The notes: generated by a model not told the origin, from the letters alone. Positions 1 to 6,011 are shown, counted from the first letter of the stretch. The stretch is 6,147 nt of DNA from CAWUIO01 sp963922455 (GCA_963922455.1 CAWUIO010000200.1:1-6147), one strand, 5' to 3'. Made by a program: numbers and translations.

Positions 1-150
1 CTTGTGCGCCTGCGCATACCCCGTTAGGGATGGAACGGCCTGTTTGAGCTCGCCGTTGGTTGTGCGTCGGCCAGCGAGTAGTGACAGCCCGACCCGCGCC
101 GGCAGGAGGTTTCGTGTAGAAACAAATCCCTTTAGCGCGGGGAAGCCCCA
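1..150 (+). ncRNA. Structured RNA element, Flavo-1-like (Bacteroidota)
   Basis: This GC-rich block folds well on the + strand. CCGTT (21-25) pairs with AACGG (34-38) around loop AGGGATGG. CTCG (49-52) pairs with CGAG (75-78). CCCGCGC (93-99) pairs perfectly with GCGCGGG (135-141), and inside that arm GTTTC (109-113) pairs with GAAAC (119-123) over a five-base loop, with GGA (105-107)/TCC (127-129) extending it. The order of blocks, AGGGAT.GAA.CGGC then GCCCGACCC then GGGGAAGCCCC, matches from memory a family repeated in flavobacterial genomes that I believe is Rfam's Flavo-1, a presumed non-coding RNA of unknown role. An open reading frame crosses the block at 2-208, but its protein resembles nothing and the base composition follows the stems, so I do not call it a gene. 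The 5' end may lie outside the window. The family name is uncertain; that the block is a structured RNA is more secure. Confidence 0.55.
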
Positions 151-273
151 GAGATTCTTCTTTATACATTCAATCAAAAATCTAATCCAGAACCCACGTA
201 TAACTTAATAGCAACAGTGAAAGCCCAGCCCCAAAGCCTATTGCAAAAGCCAGCAAAAAATGGTAATTTTAAA

Positions 274-310
274 AGATGAGTCTTTCACAAGGCCTCTTGT
301 AGACTCTTCT
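274..310 (+). promoter_or_regulatory. Leader hairpin upstream of the Uma2-like gene
   Basis: GAGTCT (278-283) pairs with AGACTC (301-306). After a three-base bulge, ACAAG (287-291) pairs with CTTGT (296-300) over the tetraloop GCCT. Beyond one T/T mismatch, AGA (274-276) pairs with TCT (308-310), giving 14 pairs in all. The hairpin ends 17 bases before the start codon at 328. No T-run follows on the + strand, so it is not a clear terminator for the upstream RNA. On the - strand it is followed by four T, but no - strand gene is visible to be ended there. It could be a 5' UTR element, an RNA-processing site, or a weak terminator. The function is inferred only from its position. Confidence 0.4.
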
Positions 311-327
311 ATTAAGACAGAAAATCT

Positions 328-957
328 ATGGACGAAGCGGCAATCCAATCGCAGGATACACAAGAAGATCTAGTACCTGAGGTGCTCAAATCGCTTATTT
401 ATGAAGTGCTGGACGGACAGCCCCTCTTCTATCAGGGCTATCAACAGGTATTGAGTGGACAAAAAAAACCAGAAGATATCATGGGCACCAGTGGCTTGCA
501 ATCTTTGATTATTTCCTGCGTGGTAGAATATTTAATGGGCGAACTGCCACGTAAAGACTACAAGGTTTTATTTAATGAGCTGGGATTGCATATCGGCAAA
601 AACAATAACTTTTGCCTGGATATTGCCGCCTATACCCGCCAAGCCCTGCAAAAAGTCCAAGTGGATGAAAAATACATCCGATTGGCTCCCCAATTGGTGG
701 TAGAAATTGATACCAAGGCCGATTTGAGCTCTTTTCAAAACCCTTTCGATTACTTTCCTACCAAAACCCGTAAGCTGCTCAATTATGGCGTAGAAGAGGT
801 AATCTGGATTTTTTCTAGGAGTAAAATTGTGTGGGTAGCCCGCCAAGATGAGGACTGGCGTATGTCAGACTGGCACAAGGAAATTATGATTTTAAAGAAG
901 TATCCCTTTACGATGGGTGCCCTCCTAGACGAAGAAGGAATCCAACTGGGAGAATAA
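328..957 (+). CDS. Uma2-like PD-(D/E)XK nuclease-fold protein
   Basis: The 209-residue product looks like the Uma2 (DUF820) family, proteins with a restriction-endonuclease-like fold that often occur in many copies per genome and whose role is unknown. An N-terminal helical part (about 17-70, with the family-like PEVLKSLIYEVLDG stretch) leads into the core. D98 lies in the FCLDIAAY strand. VVEIDTK follows at 124-130, giving E126, D128 and K130. The late helix and strand, K146-T-x-R-K149...Y153-GV-EE-VIW, match the family's usual K...Y..GV.E.W ending. D98 with D128-x-K130 would satisfy a metal-dependent nuclease site, so the core appears intact. No signal peptide or membrane segment is seen, so it should be cytoplasmic. 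The ATG at 328 has no Shine-Dalgarno sequence, only the A-rich stretch GACAGAAAATCT, which is normal in this phylum. It stands alone, behind a leader hairpin and before a dyad terminator. The fold is fairly sure; the substrate is unknown. Confidence 0.78.
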   Translation: MDEAAIQSQDTQEDLVPEVLKSLIYEVLDGQPLFYQGYQQVLSGQKKPEDIMGTSGLQSLIISCVVEYLMGELPRKDYKVLFNELGLHIGKNNNFCLDIAAYTRQALQKVQVDEKYIRLAPQLVVEIDTKADLSSFQNPFDYFPTKTRKLLNYGVEEVIWIFSRSKIVWVARQDEDWRMSDWHKEIMILKKYPFTMGALLDEEGIQLGE

Positions 958-960
958 AAA

Positions 961-1020
961 AAACTCCGGAGATCTTCGGGCTAAGCCGTGTTAGGGCCTA
1001 CCTTCAAGATTCCGGATTTT
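961..1020. terminator. Bidirectional terminator between convergent genes
   Basis: TCCGGA (965-970) pairs with TCCGGA (1011-1016) and ATCTT (972-976) pairs with AAGAT (1006-1010), with G971 bulged. AAA (961-963) can add to TTT (1018-1020) past a mismatch. The + strand arm ends in TTTTT (1017-1021), while an A-tract at 956-963 supplies the T-run for the - strand. It begins 4 bases after the stop codon of the Uma2-like gene and lies 51 bases past the stop of the facing gene at 1071, so it could serve both. The 29-base loop holds a second stem, GGC (979-981) and TAA (982-984) with TTA (991-993) and GCC (996-998), which is more elaborate than a plain terminator needs. Confidence 0.65.
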
Positions 1021-1070
1021 TCAAACGAGTTTCAGACAACCTGTAATAAAGTCAAGATAAAACGAATCAT

Positions 1071-1352
1071 TTAGCCGATAAAGGCCAGATTCGGAAATTC
1101 CCTACCTGAATGGACAAGTTGGGTGGAGGCATAAAACTGCCTAAACCGCAAGATCTCCTCCATCGGAAAATCGGCTAGGTTTCCAACATATTCCACCCCC
1201 TGCTTCGTGCGAGGGGGCGGATTTTTACTAGTGCTGAGTAGGGATCCAGAAATGAGAAGGACAATCAATAAGGCGATAATAAATGCTAATAGTTTGTGTT
1301 TAATCGGAAACTCCCCTTCATTCTTTCTGGTCGTCAATGAATTAGGTGTCAT
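1071..1352 (-). CDS. Small single-pass membrane protein, unknown function
   Basis: This frame encodes 93 residues. A basic N-terminus (R9, K10, K18, K20) precedes one hydrophobic segment at about 21-38 (LLAFIIALLIVLLISGSL), then a proline-rich turn (NPPPRTK, 44-50) and a soluble tail of about 43 residues. By the positive-inside rule the tail would face the periplasm. There is no lipobox cysteine, so it is not a lipoprotein, and I recognise no domain. In its favour are the coherent N-terminus/membrane/tail layout, an A-rich leader typical of the phylum (CAAACATAGA before the ATG) and a terminator just beyond its end. Against it are its length and lack of a recognised family. A + strand frame crossing it from 1207 reads as cysteine- and isoleucine-rich nonsense, so I prefer this strand. 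It diverges from gldA. Confidence 0.5.
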   Translation of the reverse strand: MTPNSLTTRKNEGEFPIKHKLLAFIIALLIVLLISGSLLSTSKNPPPRTKQGVEYVGNLADFPMEEILRFRQFYASTQLVHSGREFPNLAFIG

Positions 1353-1411
1353 TCTATGTTTGTGTGTTGTTTGCTGTTGTCTTACAATTATCTTAACGGA
1401 AAAGATTCGAT

Positions 1412-1427
1412 GGGGTTATATAACACC
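1412..1427. promoter_or_regulatory. Palindrome GTTATATAAC, possible operator
   Basis: GTTATATAAC at 1415-1424 is a perfect 10-base palindrome. After one mismatch on each side it continues with GG (1412-1413) and CC (1426-1427). It lies 63 bases upstream of the start of the small membrane-protein gene on the - strand, where a promoter or operator would be expected. AT-rich palindromes of this size also arise by chance, so this is only a candidate. Confidence 0.2.
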
Positions 1428-1640
1428 CGTTTATCTCATGCTATTAAAACTCGGAACCGCCTCCCCAGCCAGTAATACTCACCCAAATTTTGTAGGTTTA
1501 TTTCCCAATCCCGCAATTTTTTTCAAAAAAAACCCTAATTCTTGCTTATCTAAAAAATTTAACAGGTGGATTATCTTCGTAATAGGGCCGGGCCGAAGCT
1601 AAAAAATTCAAATTCTTTTTTTTTAATTCGCATGTAATAT

Positions 1641-1652
1641 TTGCCGCGGCAA
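1641..1652. promoter_or_regulatory. 12-base perfect palindrome TTGCCGCGGCAA
   Basis: The sequence equals its own reverse complement over 12 bases and is a GC-rich island in an AT-rich spacer, about 150 bases before gldA. Its size and symmetry suit a dimeric repressor or activator site. No second copy is seen in the window, and no neighbouring gene encodes a regulator. Confidence 0.25.
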
Positions 1653-1802
1653 GAACTAGGAGATTTATAAAGTTTTCTAAAGAATGCCTGCAAACCGAGT
1701 TTATTTTTCCCGATTGGCAGGAAGCTGTCAATTTTTCCGGGAGTCAAACTCTGGTACATCCCTTGTAAAGATTTGTTGATTTAGAATTGTAATTCGTGAA
1801 CT

Positions 1803-2732
1803 ATGGATATTCGTATCGAAAATCTAAGTAAGCGCTACGGCGATCAAGTAGCCGTAGATAAGATCTCATTTGAGGTAAAAACCGGTGAAATCCTGGGTTT
1901 TTTAGGGCCTAATGGCGCCGGGAAGTCCACGACCATGAAAATGATCACCCGTTACCTATCCATCGGTGATGGGGATATTTTTCTGGGCGGCCAATCGGTA
2001 AAAAGCCAAGCCCACACGCTGAAACGCCATATCGGCTACCTGCCCGAGCATAATCCTCTCTATTTGGATATGCCGGTAATCGATTATCTAGAATTTTGTG
2101 CTGAACTTCAGGGCGTGAACAAAGCGCAAATTTCTGACAGGGTCCGAGAAATGGTCAAGCTCTGCGGGCTAGACGTAGAAAAGCACAAAAATATTGGGGA
2201 GCTTTCCAAAGGATATAGACAAAGGGTGGGACTGGCCCAAGCCATGATCCATGACCCCGCAATTCTTATCTTGGATGAACCCACTACCGGCTTAGACCCC
2301 AACCAGATCGTAGAGATACGCAAACTTATCCGAGATATTGGTCAGCAAAAGACCGTGATTCTAAGTACGCATATCCTCCCCGAAGTGGAAGCTACTTGCG
2401 ACCGGATTTTGATTATCAACCGCGGGAAGATTGTGGCCAATGGTAGCCCAGAGACCCTACGCAAACAAGCCCAAGGTCAGGAAGTCTTGGAAGTTCAAAT
2501 AGAAGATGCCGAAGCCAATGCGGTTGTGCCGGCCTTGGAAGCCTTAGAATCGGTGCAATCTGCCCAGTCTTTGGATAATCAGGCCCATACATATCGAGTC
2601 CAAACAGTGGCCGGGGCCTCCTCTAAGCGCGCTGTTTTTCAGCTTTGCGTAGAGAAATCTTGGGTTCTCACGGGTATGAGCGCTCAAGAAACCAAGCTGG
2701 AAGACATATTCCGTAACCTTACTTTAAATTAA
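1803..2732 (+). CDS. gldA: GldA, ABC transporter ATP-binding subunit
   Basis: This 309-residue cytoplasmic ATPase powers the transporter formed with GldF. All nucleotide-binding motifs are present in order: Walker A GPNGAGKST (35-43), the Q-loop region YLPEHNPLY with glutamate E82 at the usual glutamine position, signature LSKGYRQRVG (134-143), Walker B ILILDEP with catalytic E159, D-loop GLDP (163-166) and switch histidine H190. The E for Q change and the LSKGY signature agree with GldA as I remember it, so neither suggests loss of activity. Residues from about 220 onward form the variable C-terminal tail, ending in LEDIFRNLT, a common finish in this family. The length is close to that of Flavobacterium GldA. 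In F. johnsoniae the protein is needed for gliding, though the transported substrate is unknown. It heads the operon: gldF starts 35 bases later. The ATG at 1803 fits the family N-terminus and lacks a Shine-Dalgarno sequence. Confidence 0.88.
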   Translation: MDIRIENLSKRYGDQVAVDKISFEVKTGEILGFLGPNGAGKSTTMKMITRYLSIGDGDIFLGGQSVKSQAHTLKRHIGYLPEHNPLYLDMPVIDYLEFCAELQGVNKAQISDRVREMVKLCGLDVEKHKNIGELSKGYRQRVGLAQAMIHDPAILILDEPTTGLDPNQIVEIRKLIRDIGQQKTVILSTHILPEVEATCDRILIINRGKIVANGSPETLRKQAQGQEVLEVQIEDAEANAVVPALEALESVQSAQSLDNQAHTYRVQTVAGASSKRAVFQLCVEKSWVLTGMSAQETKLEDIFRNLTLN

Positions 2733-2767
2733 ATTTATTTCCCGGAGTTAAAAATAGATCTTCTCCT

Positions 2768-3493
2768 ATGAAAACAATCTGGATCATTGCCAAACGGGAT
2801 CTAAAATCTTATTTCGATTCCTTAATTGCTTACATTCTTCTCATTCTCTTTTTGGGCTTCAGTGGCTTTTTCACGTGGCTGTATGAGAATGATATATTCT
2901 TGATCAACCAAGCGAGTTTGGGGGTGTTTTTTAATATCGCCTACTGGACGCTTTTCTTCTTTATTCCGGCTTTGACGATGCGTCTCTTAGCCGAAGAGAA
3001 ACGATCGGGTACGATTGAGCTCTTATTGACCCGCCCGGTAAGTGACCGGCAACTGGTCATCGGTAAATATTTGGCCGCCCTGATGTTGATCGGGATTGCT
3101 TTGGCCTTTACCCTACCCTACTATTTTAGTTTGAGCAACCTGGGAGATGTGGACGAGGGAGCGGTTTTTGGCGGCTATTTAGGGCTCATCATGATTAGCT
3201 CGGCCTATATCAGTATCGGTTTGTTTACGAGTAGCGTTACCAATAATCAAATTGTGGCTTTCTTAGGTGCTTTAGTCATTGGTATGTTTTTCCAAATTCT
3301 CTTTGGAGCTTTAGCCAATAATACTCAAGGCAGCGTGCAAGGCGTTTTTGATTACCTCAATTTGTATGTACACTATGAAAGTATTATCCGAGGGGTTATC
3401 GACACCCGAGATATTATTTTCTTTTTGAGCCTAACGGTATTTGCCTTGTTTTTAAGTGAAGTGTCTCTGGCACAAAGAAATTTGGAGGACTAA
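2768..3493 (+). CDS. gldF: GldF, ABC-2 type permease subunit
   Basis: The 241-residue product is an inner-membrane permease of the ABC-2 class. About six hydrophobic segments are visible, near residues 18-38, 52-72, 101-121, 133-155, 160-182 and 215-232. Between the second and third is the typical cytoplasmic coupling motif, AEEKRSGTIELLLTRPVS (75-92), which contacts the ATPase in this class. Late in the protein, HYESIIRGVIDTRDIIFFLS (202-221) matches the pattern of GldF as I remember it, which raises the call from generic ABC-2 permease to GldF. The length is that expected for the family. It probably works as a dimer with two GldA chains. Its stop codon lies 3 bases before gldG, and its last codons carry the ribosome-binding site for that gene, so the two are probably translated together. 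The substrate is unknown. Confidence 0.87.
   Translation: MKTIWIIAKRDLKSYFDSLIAYILLILFLGFSGFFTWLYENDIFLINQASLGVFFNIAYWTLFFFIPALTMRLLAEEKRSGTIELLLTRPVSDRQLVIGKYLAALMLIGIALAFTLPYYFSLSNLGDVDEGAVFGGYLGLIMISSAYISIGLFTSSVTNNQIVAFLGALVIGMFFQILFGALANNTQGSVQGVFDYLNLYVHYESIIRGVIDTRDIIFFLSLTVFALFLSEVSLAQRNLED
3484..3488 (+). promoter_or_regulatory. Shine-Dalgarno site for gldG inside the end of gldF
   Basis: GGAGG lies within the last codons of gldF (Leu-Glu-Asp) with 8 bases between it and the ATG at 3497, which is ideal spacing. The other genes here have no such site, as is usual for Bacteroidota, so this may support translational coupling of gldF and gldG. The codons TTG-GAG-GAC could also create it by chance. 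Confidence 0.45.
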
Positions 3494-3496
3494 GCC

Positions 3497-5008
3497 ATGA
3501 AAAGATCAGATCTTAATATTACCATTGTATTAGTAGCTGGCATTTTGGTGCTAATCAATATCTTATCCAAAGATTACTTTTTAAGGATCGACCTTACCGA
3601 TGATGGACGGTATACCCTCAGTAAGGTGAGCCAGGATATCCTACGCGACTTAAAGGAACCCGTGACCGTGAAAGCGTACATTTCTCCCAACCTTCCGCCC
3701 CAAATTGATCGGGGGGCCCGGGATTTACAGGAAATGCTGGTGGAGTACAATCTCATCTCGGATGGAAAATTGGTCTACGAGATCATGCGCCCCGAAGATG
3801 AGGCCGATCAACGCGATGCGGTACAAGATGGCATTCAGCCTTTCAACATCCGGATCCGTTCTAAGAACCAACAAAAAGAGCAAATCGCATTTTTGGGAGC
3901 AAGCATCCAGATGGGTGAATCTAAGGAAGTATTGCCCGTGGTTCAACCGGGTGATGCCTTGGAGTATCAATTAACCACGACTATCAAGAAACTTTCGGTT
4001 ATAGATAAGCCTTCCATTGGTTTGGTTCAGGGGCACGGAGAAGCCAAGCCCCAGCAACTGGTACAAGCCAATCAAGCCCTACAGGTGCTCTACAATTTGG
4101 AGCCTTTTCCCTTGACCGATACGACCTCGATACCGGAGCGGTTTAATACCTTGGCCATCATATCACCCAAGGATACCATTAGCCCAAGGCAGCTGCAGCA
4201 GCTCGATGAGTTCCTAAACCGGGGAGGTAATTTGTATATCGCTATGAACCGCGTAGTGGGAGATTTTCGCTCCAAAAATATTACTCCTCTTTATACGGGT
4301 TTGTCCCTCTGGCTAGAGACCAAGGGTGTCCAAGTTAACCCCAATATCCTGGTCGATGCCCAATGTGGGGCAGTAAGCGTACCCGTACCCGTACAAGGAG
4401 GCTTATTCACAGTCGTCCAGCAAGTGGAAATGCCCTATTTGCCCATCGTGCAAAACTTTCCGGAACACCCAGTTACCGAAGGCTTGGAAGCGGTCATCTT
4501 TCCCTTTGCCAGTACCATGCGTTATGTAGGCTCCGATCGCCTCAGTTTTACGCCCTTGGTACTTTCCTCAGACCAAGCAGATACCTTGGAAACACCCATG
4601 GTGATTGACCTGTCCCGGACTAAGGAACAATTTAGTTTTCCCTTGGCCAATCAAGTGATGGGAGGCCTACTTAGCGGAAAAATTAATGGCCAAGCAGAGG
4701 CCAAGATTGTCGTGATTGCCAATGGTGATTTTGCCGTAAACCAACAACCCGAACAGCAACTCAATCCAGATAATATAAACTTGTTGGTCAATGGCCTTGA
4801 TTGGCTCACCGATAATTCGGGTTTGGTAGAATTACGCACCAAGGGCGTGCGTTACCGCCCCTTGGACCCTATGGAAGAGGGCAGTCAAAACTTGATCCGT
4901 TATACAAATTTTCTTTTACCTATCTTATTGGTCTTAGCGTATGGCTTTATGCATTTCCGTAGGCGGGCCTCCTTAAGAAAAAAACGTCAGGAAGAAAGGT
5001 ATGTCTAA
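3497..5008 (+). CDS. gldG: GldG-family auxiliary subunit of the ABC transporter
   Basis: The 503-residue protein has an N-terminal membrane segment (about 8-25), a long soluble region and a C-terminal membrane segment (about 470-486) followed by a basic tail (RRRASLRKKRQ). This puts the bulk of the chain in the periplasm with both ends in the cytoplasm. After the first segment comes the family hallmark RIDLTDDGRYTLS (30-42), then LKEPVTVKAYIS (52-63). A middle domain contains IGLVQGHGEAKP (174-185) and LDEFLNRGGNLYIAMN (236-251), and near the end are VVIANGDFAVN (405-415) and the conserved NxLVNGLDWL (427-436). These fit the GldG/ABC_transp_aux family. It is shorter than the roughly 550-560 residues I recall for Flavobacterium GldG, so 'GldG-family' is safer than strict orthology. 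It probably forms the extracytoplasmic part of the GldAF transporter. Confidence 0.82.
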   Translation: MKRSDLNITIVLVAGILVLINILSKDYFLRIDLTDDGRYTLSKVSQDILRDLKEPVTVKAYISPNLPPQIDRGARDLQEMLVEYNLISDGKLVYEIMRPEDEADQRDAVQDGIQPFNIRIRSKNQQKEQIAFLGASIQMGESKEVLPVVQPGDALEYQLTTTIKKLSVIDKPSIGLVQGHGEAKPQQLVQANQALQVLYNLEPFPLTDTTSIPERFNTLAIISPKDTISPRQLQQLDEFLNRGGNLYIAMNRVVGDFRSKNITPLYTGLSLWLETKGVQVNPNILVDAQCGAVSVPVPVQGGLFTVVQQVEMPYLPIVQNFPEHPVTEGLEAVIFPFASTMRYVGSDRLSFTPLVLSSDQADTLETPMVIDLSRTKEQFSFPLANQVMGGLLSGKINGQAEAKIVVIANGDFAVNQQPEQQLNPDNINLLVNGLDWLTDNSGLVELRTKGVRYRPLDPMEEGSQNLIRYTNFLLPILLVLAYGFMHFRRRASLRKKRQEERYV

Positions 5009-5026
5009 GTGATATACTTTCTATTC

Positions 5027-5059
5027 ATTTCATAAGTTAACCGTATGCCTTTATGAAAT
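5027..5059 (+). promoter_or_regulatory. Inverted repeat covering the DUF4340 gene start codon
   Basis: ATTTCATAA (5027-5035) and TTATGAAAT (5051-5059) are perfect 9-base inverted copies separated by 15 bases. In the mRNA the hairpin would pair the ATG at 5053-5055 and the bases around it. The loop contains another ATG (5045) that opens the four-codon frame ATG-CCT-TTA-TGA, ending just inside the real start. This arrangement could lower or couple translation of the fourth operon gene, but an AT-rich 9-base stem is weak and may be chance. Confidence 0.35.
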
Positions 5060-5979
5060 ATAATAACCGACTATTAAGTATCCTATTTGCCGTATTATTA
5101 GGCCTGGTATTAATCAATGAATGGGCCTTCTCTTCCCGAAAAGCCAATACCTTGGATAAGAGTTTTCCGGAGATCAATCCGGAGGAAGTAGGGAAGATTG
5201 AAATCCTCGCTAGTGCTGAGTCTAAAACCCCTTACCAATTTGCCCGACAGGACAGTGGGTGGCAATTGCAAAGAGAGCGCATGGCTATCTCCATCGATTC
5301 TGAAAAACCCATTGGCTTGTTGAATATCATGCAAACCCTCAACATTCAAGGTTTGGCTAGTATGGAAAAGGATAGCTGGTCGCGCTTCGAATTGAGCGAC
5401 TCCACGGCCAGTGAAGTAAAAGTATATGATCGCTCCGATAAGCTGCTGGCACATTTGTACACGGGGAAAACAGGACTGATCAAGGGAGATAAAATATCCT
5501 ATATCCGGGAAGCCGGTGATGATGCCGTTTATGCGGTCCGGGGGCCCCTCGCCGAAAAAATCAACCAAAGCTTCGTGGATTGGAGAAATGATATGTTAAG
5601 TAATTACTTGTTTCCCAAGCAGGTCGTGGCGCTTTCTTTTAAATACCCGGGAGATAGTAGTTTTACCCTTTCTCAAGATGAAACCACTTGGTTTTTGGGA
5701 GAGGAAGAAGCCGATTCGGTGGAAACCACCAATTATATCAACTTAATAAGCAATTTAAAGAGTCAAGACTTTGCCGATGCTTTTCAAGCCAAAGGAAAAG
5801 CTCCGTATTCGCTCTCGGTACAAAGAAGTACGGGGGAAGGCTTTACCATTGAAGCCTATCCCGGGCCTGAGCCGGATACTTACTACTTGCACTCCAGCTT
5901 AAACGAAGGAAGCTTTTTTCTAAGCCGGGCCGATGGTCTTTTTGAAAAATTCTTTGTCTCCCGTTCTACTTTTGAGTAG
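5053..5979 (+). CDS. DUF4340 membrane-anchored protein, transporter partner
   Basis: The 308-residue product has an N-terminal hydrophobic anchor (about 8-24) and an otherwise soluble chain that should lie in the periplasm. The segment SYIREAGDDAVYAVRGPLAEKI followed by SFVDWRNDMLSNYLF (149-187) is the characteristic middle of DUF4340 proteins, where a Y.R...D..VY.V stretch leads to a helix with a W/F-R-x-x-x-L pattern. Two similar units flank it: a strand, a tryptophan, then a helix (about 61-106 with W70, and about 203-244 with W213). The function is not established. Proteins of this family are often encoded directly after GldG-type subunits, which fits its place 44 bases after gldG and before the operon terminator, so I infer an accessory extracytoplasmic role in the same complex. 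The ATG at 5053 is chosen because it gives a proper basic-then-hydrophobic N-terminus. It has no Shine-Dalgarno site and lies inside an inverted repeat. Confidence 0.78.
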   Translation: MKYNNRLLSILFAVLLGLVLINEWAFSSRKANTLDKSFPEINPEEVGKIEILASAESKTPYQFARQDSGWQLQRERMAISIDSEKPIGLLNIMQTLNIQGLASMEKDSWSRFELSDSTASEVKVYDRSDKLLAHLYTGKTGLIKGDKISYIREAGDDAVYAVRGPLAEKINQSFVDWRNDMLSNYLFPKQVVALSFKYPGDSSFTLSQDETTWFLGEEEADSVETTNYINLISNLKSQDFADAFQAKGKAPYSLSVQRSTGEGFTIEAYPGPEPDTYYLHSSLNEGSFFLSRADGLFEKFFVSRSTFE

Positions 5980-6011
5980 AAAATTGATTTGGGCTTTGGG
6001 TGCTTAAAATG

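Larger units (their letters stand above)
1353..1802. other. Non-coding divergent control region
   Basis: These 450 bases separate the start of the small membrane-protein gene (-) from gldA (+) and should hold the promoters of both. I see no credible gene: the short - strand frames near 1546-1759 overlap each other, are rich in lysine and phenylalanine from A/T runs, and lack any protein-like pattern. The block has homopolymer tracts near 1517-1532 and 1615-1625 and two palindromes, listed separately. For the Bacteroidota consensus (TTTG, about 20 bases, TAnnTTTG), TATGTTTG at 1355-1362 matches the -7 box but has no partner upstream. TAGAATTG at 1782-1789 is a one-mismatch match 13 bases before gldA with a poorly placed upstream TTG. 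No promoter is therefore called with confidence. Confidence 0.55.

Noticed and set aside
2..208. Open frame of 68 codons at the left edge
   Set aside because: It runs through the paired arms of the structured RNA, its residues follow the stem sequence, and it resembles no protein.
1355..1362. TATGTTTG, a perfect Bacteroidota -7 box on the + strand
   Set aside because: There is no TTTG or TTG about 20 bases upstream, and the next + strand gene is about 440 bases away.
1207..1602. 131-codon + strand frame across the small membrane-protein gene and the spacer
   Set aside because: It is antisense to the better supported 1071-1352 frame, is rich in cysteine and isoleucine from low-complexity DNA, and shows no domain.
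1546..1759. Two overlapping - strand frames in the gldA upstream spacer
   Set aside because: They overlap in different frames, depend on poly-A/T runs for lysine and phenylalanine, and have no recognisable pattern.
1853..1940. Glutamate instead of glutamine in the GldA Q-loop and LSKGY instead of LSGGQ as possible signs of a dead ATPase
   Set aside because: Both changes agree with GldA sequences as I remember them, and Walker A, Walker B glutamate and switch histidine are all intact.
2744..2766. GGAG and CTCC inverted pair between gldA and gldF
   Set aside because: Only four pairs over a 15-base loop, too weak to support a regulatory hairpin.
4379..4394. Tandem GTACCC repeat in gldG
   Set aside because: It encodes an alternating Val-Pro stretch (VPVPV) in frame and is explained by the protein sequence. 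It is too short to matter as a variable repeat.
5110..5568. 152-codon - strand frame inside the DUF4340 gene
   Set aside because: It is antisense to a gene with a clear family match and shows no domain, so it is a shadow frame.
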